A DNA stretch of 64,000 nucleotides from Sterolibacterium sp. (lineage in GTDB: Bacteria; Pseudomonadota; Gammaproteobacteria; Burkholderiales; Rhodocyclaceae): the NCBI GenBank assembly GCA_019105045.1, contig JAHRWT010000105.1, forward strand, positions 1 to 64,000, given 5' to 3'. Positions within the stretch are counted from its first letter, which is position 1. Each line of letters opens with the position of its first letter. Both the position numbers and the translations under genes were made by a program. The notes below the pieces were generated by a model. That model was not told the DNA's origin, searched no databases, and worked only from the letters and a program-made list of their open reading frames with translations. This document shows, in pieces, positions 38,439-47,533 of this stretch.

Positions 38439-39748
38439 GTCAAGCCCATCCTTTTTTCATCTATCGCAACGACATCATGCATGTCGAGGCAGTCAGCCTG
38501 ACCGAGATTGCCGCAACTTACGGCACGCCCTGCTATGTCTATTCACACGCGGCCCTGACAGCAGCCTACGACAACTATCGCCGCGTACTGCAGGGCGCAT
38601 TGAATCAGGCAGCCCTGATCTGCTACGCCGTCAAGGCCAATTCCAATCTGGCGATTCTCAATCTGTTCGCCCGCCTGGGTGCCGGCTTCGACATCGTATC
38701 CGGCGGTGAGCTCAGCCGCGTGCTGGCGGCCGGCGGCGATCCGGCCAAAATCGTCTTTTCCGGAGTCGGCAAGTCCTCTGCAGAAATCACTCAAGCCCTG
38801 CAGGCCGGCATCCACTGCTTCAATGTCGAATCCGCCAGCGAACTGGAGCGTATCGACCGTATTGCCGGCCAGCTCGGACTGAAGGCGCCAATTTCGCTGC
38901 GCGTCAATCCCGACGTCGACCCGAAAACCCATCCCTACATTTCCACCGGGCTGAAAAGCAACAAGTTCGGAGTTTCCTTCGAAGAAGCCCTCCCGCTTTA
39001 CCGGCGCGCCCGCCAGCTTCCCCACCTGTCCATACGCGGCATCGACTGCCACATCGGCTCGCAGCTGCTCGACCCGTCCCCGGCCACCGAAGCCGCCGAG
39101 AAGATTCTCGGCCTGGTCGATATGCTGGCCGCAGAAGGTATCGTGCTTGAGCATATCGATCTGGGTGGCGGCATGGGCATTCGTTATCGTGATGAAGACG
39201 TCCCCAGTGTCGATGACTATCTGGCGCCCATACTTGCCCTGCTCAAGGGCCGGCGCGAAAAACTGATCATCGAACCGGGCCGCTCCCTGGTCGGCAACGC
39301 CGGCCTGCTGCTGAGCCGCGTCGAAATCACCAAGCAGGGCAGTGAAAAGAATTTTGCCGTGGTTGATGCTGCCATGAACGACCTGATGCGCCCGGCGCTG
39401 TACGACGCCTGGCATGACATCGTGCCCGTGCATTCGCACAGCGCGCCGTCCAAAAATGTCGACACACTGGTTTGGGAAATCGTCGGCCCAATCTGCGAAA
39501 CCGGCGACTTCCTCGGTCGGCAGCGGCCATTGGCGTTACAGGAGAACGACCTGCTGGCCATACTCTCGGCGGGCGCCTATGGCATGACCATGAGCTCCAA
39601 CTACAACTCGCGGCCACGCGCCGCCGAAGTCATGGTCGATGGCCACCGCAGCCATCTGATTCGCCAGCGCGAGCAGATCAGTGCGCTCTATGCGGGTGAA
39701 TCGCTGTTGCCAAGCGCCGAAGCCGAAGCCAAAGACGCAGCTCAATGA
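38435..39748 (+). CDS. lysA: Diaminopimelate decarboxylase
   Basis: LysA converts meso-diaminopimelate to lysine with pyridoxal phosphate. The 437-residue fold-type III enzyme has PLP-lysine K67 (ICYAVKANSN), SGGELSR near 90, HIGSQ, the Gly-rich LGGGMGIRY near 248, EPGRS and the late GAYGMTMSSNYNSRPR. It is translationally coupled to lptM. Its last 7 bases overlap those of the convergent PCuAC gene. Confidence 0.97.
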   Translation: MSQAHPFFIYRNDIMHVEAVSLTEIAATYGTPCYVYSHAALTAAYDNYRRVLQGALNQAALICYAVKANSNLAILNLFARLGAGFDIVSGGELSRVLAAGGDPAKIVFSGVGKSSAEITQALQAGIHCFNVESASELERIDRIAGQLGLKAPISLRVNPDVDPKTHPYISTGLKSNKFGVSFEEALPLYRRARQLPHLSIRGIDCHIGSQLLDPSPATEAAEKILGLVDMLAAEGIVLEHIDLGGGMGIRYRDEDVPSVDDYLAPILALLKGRREKLIIEPGRSLVGNAGLLLSRVEITKQGSEKNFAVVDAAMNDLMRPALYDAWHDIVPVHSHSAPSKNVDTLVWEIVGPICETGDFLGRQRPLALQENDLLAILSAGAYGMTMSSNYNSRPRAAEVMVDGHRSHLIRQREQISALYAGESLLPSAEAEAKDAAQ

Positions 39749-40275
39749 TGCATGCCGTGCATACCATGGCCGTGTGATGCCGACTCTGCACGCACCTCGC
39801 TTGCACCACTCACGCCACGTACCTGGGCCCGCACATCGAGCGTAAATCGTCTTTTGCTGCGCGTCTCAAACTGCAACTGCAACGGCAGCCAATCACCCGC
39901 CGCAAGCGGCTGCTGCAGACCATACAGCATCAAGTGATAGCTGCCTGGCCGCAGTGCCAGGGTCTTGCCAGGGTGTAATTCCAGAAAAGGCAAAGGCGTC
40001 ATCTTCATGACGCCGCCAGCCATCACCATCTGATGCAACTCCGCCCTGGCCGCCAGAGGACTGCGCGCACCAAGCAATCGCAAAGGCTCGCGAGCGGTCA
40101 ATTCAACATAGGCCGCACTTGTCTGCTGCCCAGCCACCGTACTGCGTAACCAGGCGGCCGAAGCCATCACCGGTGGCGCATCGACCCCAGTATCCGCCAG
40201 CGAGGACATGGCCATCAGCAAACACAGGACAAACCATGTTGCCGGCATAAAAATTCGTTTCTGACTTTGCTCCAT
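39742..40275 (-). CDS. Periplasmic copper chaperone of the PCuAC family
   Basis: A 177-residue exported protein with an N-terminal signal sequence (about 1-27, SSLA-DTG) and a cupredoxin-like fold. The Cu(I) site follows the published H(M)x10Mx21HxM pattern exactly: H81/M83, M92, H114 and M116. A His/Met-rich C-terminus (HGHGMHGMHH) adds likely copper ligands. Such chaperones deliver copper to cytochrome oxidase. The ATG at 40275 gives a proper basic n-region; an ATG at 40248 is an alternative. It diverges from a RegB-type kinase, which suggests a redox or respiratory theme. Confidence 0.88.
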   Translation of the reverse strand: MEQSQKRIFMPATWFVLCLLMAMSSLADTGVDAPPVMASAAWLRSTVAGQQTSAAYVELTAREPLRLLGARSPLAARAELHQMVMAGGVMKMTPLPFLELHPGKTLALRPGSYHLMLYGLQQPLAAGDWLPLQLQFETRSKRRFTLDVRAQVRGVSGASEVRAESASHGHGMHGMHH

Positions 40276-40443
40276 CAAAGATTCAGACTCAATCACCAAA
40301 GACCAGCAGATTAACATTCCTGTGCAGCCAGGGCTGGCTCTGATCTGCGACGCATTGTCGCAACCATCGCTGAAAACCCATGTACAAAGAGCACTACAGA
40401 CTACAATAACTGCCAGCCAATCCGGCTGATTGCCCTGATACAG

Positions 40444-41778
40444 ATGCATCAAAATCCTTTGCAAACGCCGTTGCCGCCCCCGCAGATCGCAGGTCATGAC
40501 GAGCTGCGCCGCCTGCAATGGCTGCGCGACTTTGCCATTGCCGCGCTGGCCCTGGTCACCCTGCTGGCCCGGCCACTGTTCCACACGCTGGTGCCCTGGC
40601 TGCCGGCCTTCAGCCTGCTCGCCGCATGGACGTTGATCAGCATCGTCACCTGGGTTCGCCTGCGCCATCCAGCAACCGTCACCCAGCGCGAATTGCTGCT
40701 GCATATCGGCTTTGACCTGCTCATGCTGACGGCCCTGCTGGCTGTCTCTGGTGGCCCGGCCAACCCACTCACCGCTATTTATCTGCCCCATATTGCCGTT
40801 GCTGCCATCATGCTGCCGGCCGCCCAGGCCTGGCTGATCGCCCTGCTCGGTGTGGCCGCCTACTCCCTGCTGTGGAAATTCAGTCTGGCCTTGACCGTCG
40901 AAGATGTCGATCGCGCCATGCAGATGCACCTGACCGGCATGTGGCTGACCTTTGCTGCATCAGCCTTGCTGATTGCCGGCTTCATCAGCCGCATCACCCT
41001 GGCCCTGCGACAACGTGAACAACAACTGGCGACAGCACGCGAACAGGTTTTGCGCGATGAGCGCATCGTCGCGCTGGGCAATCTGGCCGCCGGCGCTGCC
41101 CATGAACTGGGCACGCCGCTGGCTACCATGGCGGTAATTGCCGGCGAACTGACGCATGAAACCCAGCTGCCTGCGGAAGTACGGACGGACATTCAACTGC
41201 TGCAACAGCAAATCGCCGCCTGCAAACGCATCATCAGCAGCCTGGCTGCCCGCGCCGGTGTGGAACGCAGTGAAAGCGCCAACATCCTGCCCATCGATCG
41301 CTGGCTGGAACAGCTGGTAACCCGCTGGCGCGCCATGCGGCCACAGGTTGCGCCGCACCTGCAACTGCTGGCAGCAGATGGCAGCGACGCCAGCGCACCG
41401 CGCATCCTCATCGAAACCACCCTGGAACAGGCACTGCTCAATCTATTCAACAACGCCGCCGATGCCAGCCCGGAGGATGTGAGCATCCAGGCACGCTGGG
41501 ATGGGGATGACGCTGCGCAGCCGCTGCAAATTGACATACTCGATCGCGGCCCCGGCATGGATCAGCAATTGCTCACCCAGGCGGGAAAGAATTTCTTCAG
41601 CACACGCCGGGAAGGCATGGGCATCGGCCTGTTCCTGGCGCACGCCGCACTGGAACGCCACGGCGGCAGCATCCAGATGATGCCGCGTGACGATGGCCTG
41701 GGCGGTACGCTGACCCGCGTGCGGCTGCCATTGCAGGGCATGATGGAACATGACGAAAGTGATGAGTGCCATGAATGA
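40444..41778 (+). CDS. regB: Redox-sensing histidine kinase of the RegB/PrrB/ActS family
   Basis: A 444-residue membrane kinase. Six hydrophobic segments (about 30-195) contain the GGxxNP quinone-binding motif (GGPANP, 103-108). The H-box AHELGTPLATM (H220) is the RegB signature. C260 in AACKRII matches the redox-active cysteine of Rhodobacter RegB. N-box NLFNNAADAS, G1 DRGPGM and G2 GMGIGLFLA complete the ATPase. The homologous systems control respiratory and carbon/nitrogen genes in response to the quinone pool. It overlaps the response-regulator gene. Confidence 0.9.
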   Translation: MHQNPLQTPLPPPQIAGHDELRRLQWLRDFAIAALALVTLLARPLFHTLVPWLPAFSLLAAWTLISIVTWVRLRHPATVTQRELLLHIGFDLLMLTALLAVSGGPANPLTAIYLPHIAVAAIMLPAAQAWLIALLGVAAYSLLWKFSLALTVEDVDRAMQMHLTGMWLTFAASALLIAGFISRITLALRQREQQLATAREQVLRDERIVALGNLAAGAAHELGTPLATMAVIAGELTHETQLPAEVRTDIQLLQQQIAACKRIISSLAARAGVERSESANILPIDRWLEQLVTRWRAMRPQVAPHLQLLAADGSDASAPRILIETTLEQALLNLFNNAADASPEDVSIQARWDGDDAAQPLQIDILDRGPGMDQQLLTQAGKNFFSTRREGMGIGLFLAHAALERHGGSIQMMPRDDGLGGTLTRVRLPLQGMMEHDESDECHE

Positions 41779-42364
41779 AGTCACGGACACCAACCGCCGC
41801 ATCCTGGTCATCGACGATGACGCCGATTTCAACGCCGTACTCTGTCGCGCCCTGCAGCGGCGTGGTCATCCGGTACAGGGCGCGCTTACTGGCGATGAGG
41901 CACTGGCCATCGCACAGCGCGAACAACCGCAGCGCATCGTGCTCGACCTGAACCTGGCCGGGCGCAGCGGCAACGAAAGCGGCCTGGCGCTGATTGCGCC
42001 CCTGCGTGCCCATTGCCCCGACAGCCGCATCGTGCTGCTCACCGGCTATGCCAGCATCGCCACGGCCGTCGATGCCATCAAGCTGGGTGCGGATCACTAT
42101 CTGGCCAAGCCGGTCGACGTGGATACACTGCTGGCCAGTTTCGTCACTGCCGAAGCCGATGCCCAGGCCGCCTCGGCCATGACGGCACGCATCAGCAGCC
42201 AGACGCCCCCCAGCGCGCCCCTGTCGGTAGACCGGCTGGAATGGGAGCATATCCAGCGCGTGCTGCGCGAACATGATGGCAATATTTCGGCCACGGCCCG
42301 CGCACTCAAAATGCACCGACGCACCCTGCAGCGCAAGCTGAGCAAGCATCCGGTCAAAGAATGA
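41771..42364 (+). CDS. regA: Response regulator of the RegA/PrrA/ActR family
   Basis: A 197-residue regulator with receiver domain (acidic DDD 15-17, phospho-acceptor D59, T91, K113) and the compact Fis-like helix-turn-helix typical of RegA: GNISATARALKMHRRTLQRKLSKHPV at the C-terminus. It should bind DNA downstream of RegB signalling. The ATG at 41771 overlaps the regB stop by 8 bases; starts at 41750 and 41762 are also in frame. It is followed by a short repeat-rich spacer and convergent hslU. Confidence 0.9.
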   Translation: MNEVTDTNRRILVIDDDADFNAVLCRALQRRGHPVQGALTGDEALAIAQREQPQRIVLDLNLAGRSGNESGLALIAPLRAHCPDSRIVLLTGYASIATAVDAIKLGADHYLAKPVDVDTLLASFVTAEADAQAASAMTARISSQTPPSAPLSVDRLEWEHIQRVLREHDGNISATARALKMHRRTLQRKLSKHPVKE

Positions 42365-42404
42365 GCCGGCAGCGCCGGCAGCCATGACAGCGCGGGGCAT
42401 CCGC

Positions 42405-42436
42405 GCATCAAAGCATCAAAGCCTCAGCGCATCAGA
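42405..42436 (+). repeat. Degenerate 8-base tandem repeat between regA and hslU
   Basis: Four consecutive 8-base units, GCATCAAA twice then GCCTCAGC and GCATCAGA, run into the end of hslU. Compare the similar short-period arrays at 52352, 52427 and 56917. Confidence 0.6.
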
Positions 42437-43778
42437 GTACGTAGCGCGCCAGATTTTCGCTCAATGACAAGTCCTTCAGCCGTTGATCGACATACGCCGC
42501 ATCGATCAACACTTCCTGCTCACGGCGCTGGCCGGCATCGAAGGAAATCTCTTCCAGCAATTTTTCCATCACCGTATACAAGCGGCGCGCGCCAATGTTC
42601 TCGGCACGCTCATTCACCGCATAGGCGATTTCCGCCAGGCGCCTCACGCCCTCCTCGGCGAAGCGCAGCGTCACGCCCTCGGTACCGAGCAAGGCCTGAT
42701 ATTGCCGGGTCAGGCAGGCATCGGTGCTGGTCAGGATGCTGGCAAAATCATCCACGGACAGTGAAGACAGCTCGACACGGATGGGGAAGCGCCCCTGCAT
42801 TTCCGGAATCAAATCGGCAGGCTTGGACAAATGAAACGCCCCGCTGGCGATGAACAGGATGTGATCAGTCTTGACCATGCCGTACTTGGTGGACACCGTC
42901 GTGCCCTCGACCAGCGGCAGCAGGTCGCGCTGCACGCCCTGACGCGACACATCGGCCCCCTGGCTGTCGGACCTTGCCGCGATCTTGTCGATCTCATCGA
43001 GAAAGACGATGCCGTTTTCCTCGACATTCTTCAGCGCCTGCAGCTTGATCTCCTCGTCGTTGATCAAGCGCGCGGCCTCCTCCTCAGCCAGCAGCTTCAG
43101 AGCTTCGCGGATCTTCAGCTTGCGCGTGCGCCGCTTGCCGCTGCCCATGTTCTGAAACATGCCCTGGATCTGCTGGGTCAGCTCCTCCATACCGGGCGGC
43201 GCATAGATTTCCATGTGCGCCGTGGGCGCAGCGACATCAATTTCTATTTCCTTGTCATCCAGATCACCTTCCCGCAGTTTCTTGCGGAATTTCTGCCGGG
43301 TGGGCGAATCGGCTTCCTGCAGCGCTTCCTCGTAAGCCTCCGTCCCGGCGCCCGCCGAACGCGCTGGCGTCAGCAGGACATCCAGCACACGATCTTCGGC
43401 CGCATCCTCGGCACGATGACGCACGTTGCGCATGGCCTGCTCACGGCCATCCTTGATGGCGGTTTCCAGCAAATCACGAATGATGGTATCGACATCGCGC
43501 CCGACATAGCCGACTTCGGTGAATTTGGTCGCCTCGATCTTGATGAACGGCGCATTCGCCAGCCGTGCCAGACGGCGGGCAATTTCGGTCTTGCCCACGC
43601 CCGTCGGGCCGATCATCAATATGTTCTTGGGCGTGATCTCGGTGCGCAGCGGCTCGGCCACCTGGGCGCGCCGCCAGCGATTGCGCAGGGCAATGGCCAC
43701 GGCGCGCTTGGCGCTGGCCTGTCCAACAATGTGCTTGTCAAGCTCCGAGACAATCTCGGCAGGGGTCATTTGGCTCAT
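42432..43778 (-). CDS. hslU: ATP-dependent protease ATPase subunit HslU
   Basis: HslU is the AAA+ unfoldase that feeds substrates to HslV. The 448-residue product has Walker A GPTGVGKT (57-64), the EVGYVGRDV pore loop, the large I domain (about 110-240), Walker [11 protein letters not shown], and the C-terminal LARYVL tail that inserts into HslV to activate it. The ATG at 43778 follows GAACC. It lies 42 bases after hslV. Confidence 0.97.
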   Translation of the reverse strand: MSQMTPAEIVSELDKHIVGQASAKRAVAIALRNRWRRAQVAEPLRTEITPKNILMIGPTGVGKTEIARRLARLANAPFIKIEATKFTEVGYVGRDVDTIIRDLLETAIKDGREQAMRNVRHRAEDAAEDRVLDVLLTPARSAGAGTEAYEEALQEADSPTRQKFRKKLREGDLDDKEIEIDVAAPTAHMEIYAPPGMEELTQQIQGMFQNMGSGKRRTRKLKIREALKLLAEEEAARLINDEEIKLQALKNVEENGIVFLDEIDKIAARSDSQGADVSRQGVQRDLLPLVEGTTVSTKYGMVKTDHILFIASGAFHLSKPADLIPEMQGRFPIRVELSSLSVDDFASILTSTDACLTRQYQALLGTEGVTLRFAEEGVRRLAEIAYAVNERAENIGARRLYTVMEKLLEEISFDAGQRREQEVLIDAAYVDQRLKDLSLSENLARYVL

Positions 43779-43820
43779 GGTTCAGTAAAAAATCAGTGAC
43801 GAGAAATGCGGCGCACCGCC

Positions 43821-44357
43821 TCAATCCAGCGTTTCGATCAGATGCTGCTGGTTGGTGTAAATGCACAGATCGCCGGCAATGCCCAGCGATTTGCTGACGA
43901 TATCCCTGGGGGCCAAGTCGGTATTTTCCAGCAAGGCGCGCGCGGCAGATTGTGCATAGGGACCGCCGCTGCCAATGGCGACGATGCCCTGCTCCGGCTC
44001 CAGCACATCACCATTGCCGGTGATGATCAACGAATGTTCGCGATCGACCACCGCCAGCATGGCCTCCAGCCGCCGCAACATACGGTCGGTGCGCCAATCC
44101 TTGGCCAACTCGACAGCCGAACGCAGCAGATTGCCCTGATGTTTTTCCAGCTTGGCCTCGAAACGCTCGAACAGCGTGAAGGCATCTGCCGTACCACCGG
44201 CAAAACCGGCGAGAATCTGTTCGTTGTAAAGCCGGCGAATCTTGCGCGCACTGGCCTTGATGACGATATTGCCCAGCGTGACCTGGCCATCACCCCCCAG
44301 GGCAACCTGCTGGCCACGGCGAACAGAAAGTATGGTCGTACCGCGAAATTGTTCCAT
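43821..44357 (-). CDS. hslV: ATP-dependent protease peptidase subunit HslV
   Basis: HslV forms the double-ring threonine protease core of HslUV. The 178-residue precursor starts [14 protein letters not shown]; removal of the six-residue propeptide exposes catalytic T7, the form common in betaproteobacteria (E. coli has only Met before Thr). GGDGQVTLG, the [12 protein letters not shown] loop and [11 protein letters not shown] are conserved. The ATG at 44357 has GAAAG upstream. It is the first gene of hslVU, which is heat-shock inducible elsewhere; I could not find a clear sigma-32 promoter. Confidence 0.97.
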   Translation of the reverse strand: MEQFRGTTILSVRRGQQVALGGDGQVTLGNIVIKASARKIRRLYNEQILAGFAGGTADAFTLFERFEAKLEKHQGNLLRSAVELAKDWRTDRMLRRLEAMLAVVDREHSLIITGNGDVLEPEQGIVAIGSGGPYAQSAARALLENTDLAPRDIVSKSLGIAGDLCIYTNQQHLIETLD

Positions 44358-44456
44358 GAAGTGCTTTCGATATATCTGATGATGTGCCTGGCACACGGTG
44401 TCTGCGCCCGTGCCGATTGACTTTGTTGCGCCGATACGATCAGGATCAATCCGGAA

Positions 44457-44522
44457 TCAACCGCTCACCCGCGCTGGCTGCAGGACTTTGTCGAACGTGG
44501 GATAAACGGACTCAAATTCCAT
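44457..44522 (-). CDS. Possible 21-residue leader peptide upstream of hslVU
   Basis: A short reading frame (MEFESVYPTFDKVLQPARVSG) begins at the ATG at 44522, preceded at 5 bases by AGGTGAGG, one of the stronger Shine-Dalgarno sequences in the window. It ends about 100 bases before hslV. It could be a leader peptide, the relic of a longer gene, or chance. I recognise no family. Confidence 0.3.
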   Translation of the reverse strand: MEFESVYPTFDKVLQPARVSG

Positions 44523-44611
44523 CTGACCTCACCTGGCCGGACACTAGATGCGGATGAACACTGACATTTCAAGGGAGGCGTCAGCCAAGCCGGCAAAAGC
44601 GGCCGGCCTCA

Positions 44612-45886
44612 TCAGTGATGCGCTGGCACGATCCGCGCCAGTTGGCCGACCCCGGCCATTTCGAACAGGGCGGCCAGCAGATGATGACATCCCGTCAGGC
44701 GCACACCCGGATGATCCGTTGGCAACTCGCGCAATACCTGCTGAAGACTCAGGGCGCTGGTCTGATCCATGCGCGTCACTGCGGTAAAGTCGGCAGATTG
44801 CGCGACCGAAGTCAGGGTCTTCAAGGCAGCAAACGCTTCTCTCCCGATATTCAGCAGCTCACCCGAAAAGCGCAGAACAGCCTCGTCTGGCGGCTCGGGA
44901 TTCATGCGGGTTCTGGCTGCCAGGGCCTTGGCTGATCCGGGATTTTTCTGCCGCGGCGCCTCCCATGCGGGCGGCGACACTTCAAAGGTCAGAGCGTAGT
45001 CGAGAGCAAGGACTTCATAGGCTTCGTTTTCATCCAATTGCTGATGCAGTTCCAGCAACAGCAGCCAGATCGCGTCGTTTTTTGTTTCATTTTTTGCCTT
45101 GCCGGCCGCAATGGCCTCCCCGAGCATATCCCGCAAATGCGCCATGCCGGCAAGCACCAGCTCACAAGAGGTTTTTTTCAAGGCCTGAATGACACCCAAC
45201 AGCAGGGCACACCCCCCATTATCAACATCCTGAATACGTCCCAGATCGAGGCGCAGCAACGCACGCGTTTTGGCGACCGTCAACAATTGGGTGAATTGGG
45301 GTGCGCAGCGTGCACTCAGAGAACCACTCAGGACAACGGATGCCCGGCCATCTGCGGCACGATCGGCTGACGCCGGCATCCCGGGTTTCTGCCCCCCCCA
45401 CGGCCAGACCGGCGCCGACTTTTCAAAGGTTTTCACGTAGCGCAGAGCCAGCTGCTCGAACGCTGGCTGATCGTGCATGACACGATAGACATCGAACAAC
45501 AGCAGCCAGTGCGTCTCATTGCCGGTCTCTGCCTGCAATGCAGCCTCCAGCACCTTGCGCGCCTCCGTCGGCTGGCCGGCAGCATAGGCTGTGACGGCAG
45601 ACTCCGTCAGCGGATCCAGACGCCGCAATGGAAAAACCGCCGGCTGACTTGCCGGTGGATGATCTTCCCGTGGCGCCAGCTCCAGCGCCTGCCTGGCAGC
45701 GGGTTGAGGCGGTTGTTCCTCACTGGTTCGGGCAAGCGCTGCCGGATGGGTAAAGTCCAGCGAAAACGGATCGTCCTCCTCCGTCACGGACACCGGATCA
45801 ACCAAGACATCTGCCGCATCTTCCGACAATGTTTTCAGTGATGAATTGCTCGCCAAGGACCTATCCCGCCTGGAAACCGTTATCAA
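44612..45886 (-). CDS. Internally duplicated TPR-like/STAS protein
   Basis: A 424-residue soluble protein of unassigned function. After an acidic/Pro-rich N-terminal 90 residues it contains two copies of one unit. Each has a helical pair resembling a TPR (126-163, HWLLLFDVYR...ALRYVKTFEKSAPVW; 272-309, IWLLLLELHQ...ALDYALTFEVSPPAW) followed by a STAS-like alpha/beta domain (about 181-262 and 335-420). STAS domains act in anti-sigma antagonism and scaffolds; neither copy shows an obvious phosphorylatable Ser. The start is uncertain: TTG at 45886 or TTG at 45856, the latter with AGGCGGGATAGG upstream. Confidence 0.7.
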   Translation of the reverse strand: MITVSRRDRSLASNSSLKTLSEDAADVLVDPVSVTEEDDPFSLDFTHPAALARTSEEQPPQPAARQALELAPREDHPPASQPAVFPLRRLDPLTESAVTAYAAGQPTEARKVLEAALQAETGNETHWLLLFDVYRVMHDQPAFEQLALRYVKTFEKSAPVWPWGGQKPGMPASADRAADGRASVVLSGSLSARCAPQFTQLLTVAKTRALLRLDLGRIQDVDNGGCALLLGVIQALKKTSCELVLAGMAHLRDMLGEAIAAGKAKNETKNDAIWLLLLELHQQLDENEAYEVLALDYALTFEVSPPAWEAPRQKNPGSAKALAARTRMNPEPPDEAVLRFSGELLNIGREAFAALKTLTSVAQSADFTAVTRMDQTSALSLQQVLRELPTDHPGVRLTGCHHLLAALFEMAGVGQLARIVPAHH

Positions 45887-46208
45887 AGCCTGTCACCTGC
45901 AAACCGCCTCAGTCTGTTTGTCAGCAATGGCCAGCAGTCACTTTTAGCACAGCGCCGATTATCCCGCAATGAATATGCCATTTTTGATTGTGACCCGTTT
46001 TGCACATCTGTCGAAAATCATCCGCCCCCAGAAAAGCACTGCACGCATCCTGCCCCTGTGCCGCCGATCCATCGGCCGATCTGGCGCAATCTGCGACGTT
46101 GCGTATCCTCGCAAGAGCACCACTCACTGCAGATTCACGCCTTGCATCTCGCACCCAGTCAAACGCCGCGCAGCGTCTGCTTACCGACTCGATTCGTGCA
46201 GAACTTCC
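45887..46208. other. Intergenic region with candidate promoter for the STAS protein
   Basis: No gene is supported. On the minus strand TTGCGG (45968-45963), 17 bases and TAAAAG (45945-45940) could serve the STAS gene with a leader of about 47 bases. The remainder (46000-46208), which follows the ygjP stop, shows no terminator I can recognise. Confidence 0.35.
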
Positions 46209-47021
46209 CTAAAGTATCGGCAGCGTTCCACCACATTTCTTGAGTTCATCGCGCGCCTTGCGCCAATCCGGATACAGACTGCCCACCAATGCCCAGAAGC
46301 GGGCGCCATGATTCATTTCAACCAGATGCGCCAACTCGTGGACAATCACATAATCGATCAGTTCGATGGGTAAATGAATCAGCCGCCAATTGATGCGTAT
46401 GCCGCTTTTCAGACTGCAGCTACCCCAGCGGGTACGGGCATTCGACAATCCCAGAGTCGGTGGCGTGCGCGCCATCTGCGCCGCATAATAACTGCAACGT
46501 TCGGCAAACAAGGTCAGCGCACGCCGCTGCAGGACTCGTTGCAGCATGGCCGCATGTTCATCGCTGCCGGTGTCTGGCCGCACTTCCAGCAGAACATGGT
46601 CTGCCTGCCAGTGCGCACGCATCCTGCCCGCCGTGCAGGCAATGCGCACGGTGATCTCGCCTCCCAGCAAAGGCAGCCGGCAACCATCGCGGATCAGCAG
46701 ATGGCGGCGCGCATTGCGTGCCGTATAGTCGGCAAGTTTTTCCAGCACCCATGCGTCATGCCGTTTGATGAAACGCTCAATCTCGGCCAGCGAGGTGCGG
46801 GCAGGCGCACCGACCATCAGACCGCGTTCATCAATCGTCATGAACAACCGCCGCCGGCCCTGTCCCTGACGCAAGGTGTAACTCACGATCTGGCTGCCCA
46901 GTTGCAGATGACGCTGCCTGTCCGATCCTGGCGGTTTTTTTCCGGCGTTTGGCAGTACTCGCCCCGGCCGACCATCGGCCACGTGGAACAAGGCAAGCTG
47001 CTGGAACAACTCCGTACTCAT
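46209..47021 (-). CDS. ygjP: YgjP-type M48-like metallopeptidase (DUF45)
   Basis: A 270-residue protein of the YgjP/WLM-related DUF45 family. It carries the zinc motif HELAH (228-232) with a third ligand candidate H238 in EMNHGARFW. The family block TRWGSCSLKSGIRINWRLIHLP lies before it, and the C-terminus ends PDWRKARDELKK. The substrate is unknown; homologues sit with plsC and glyQS in betaproteobacteria. Its start overlaps the stop of the upstream paralogue by 4 bases. Confidence 0.88.
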   Translation of the reverse strand: MSTELFQQLALFHVADGRPGRVLPNAGKKPPGSDRQRHLQLGSQIVSYTLRQGQGRRRLFMTIDERGLMVGAPARTSLAEIERFIKRHDAWVLEKLADYTARNARRHLLIRDGCRLPLLGGEITVRIACTAGRMRAHWQADHVLLEVRPDTGSDEHAAMLQRVLQRRALTLFAERCSYYAAQMARTPPTLGLSNARTRWGSCSLKSGIRINWRLIHLPIELIDYVIVHELAHLVEMNHGARFWALVGSLYPDWRKARDELKKCGGTLPIL

Positions 47022-47533
47022 GGCGATGCGGGCTCATTTCCCCAGAGATCAGCCGTCACCTGCGCCGATCCCTGGTTTGCCGAAGTCAGCGCCGCAACCG
47101 CAACAATCCGGCTGATTTCAGCGCGCGGCAATTCAATCAGCCGCCAGTTGAAACGCAATGAACCATCGGGATGCAGTTGCACCCAGTCTGCCTGCGCAGC
47201 AAATGAAAAAGCCCATTGCGGCATGACCGCCCTGGCGTGCGGGTTTGCCGGTGTCAGCCCGGCCACAATCAGCTCGGCCGCTGCCTGACGCAACCAGGCT
47301 TCGACACCATCCTGGATTTGTCGCGCCGTGGCTGCCGGTGGCAAAGGCAGATGCAGGACATCGCCCTCCAAGGTCGCCATGTCATGTTGGCCGGTCAGGC
47401 ACAGCGTCAGCTCACCGCCCAGAAAGGCGAAACGCATGCCATCACGCCAGCGTTCCGCCCCGGCCTGACGGCCCGAGTCAAGCCACAGAGCGAGCTGCGG
47501 ACTCCGTGGCCGACGTAACTTGTTCTGCTTCAT
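47018..47533 (-). CDS. Inactive-looking paralogue of YgjP, co-translated with it
   Basis: A 171-residue protein that resembles the next gene, ygjP. It has GGELTLCL against GGEITVRI, a helix QIQDGVEAWLRQAA, and SLRFNWRLIELP against GIRINWRLIHLP. At the place of HELAH it reads VAALT (146-150) and the zinc-binding continuation is missing, so it cannot be a metallopeptidase. The ATG at 47533 was chosen for the Lys/Arg-rich N-terminus; it lies 56 bases inside the plsC end. It may be a pseudo-enzyme partner of YgjP or a decaying duplicate. Confidence 0.6.
   Translation of the reverse strand: MKQNKLRRPRSPQLALWLDSGRQAGAERWRDGMRFAFLGGELTLCLTGQHDMATLEGDVLHLPLPPAATARQIQDGVEAWLRQAAAELIVAGLTPANPHARAVMPQWAFSFAAQADWVQLHPDGSLRFNWRLIELPRAEISRIVAVAALTSANQGSAQVTADLWGNEPASP

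Noticed and set aside
39742-40929. Long (395-residue) version of the PCuAC protein starting at 40929
   Set aside because: The extra N-terminal part is antisense to regB and would bury the signal peptide; the start at 40275 gives a proper exported protein.
44358-44456. Sigma-32 heat-shock promoter for hslVU
   Set aside because: No CTTGAA / CCCCAT pair at suitable spacing could be found.
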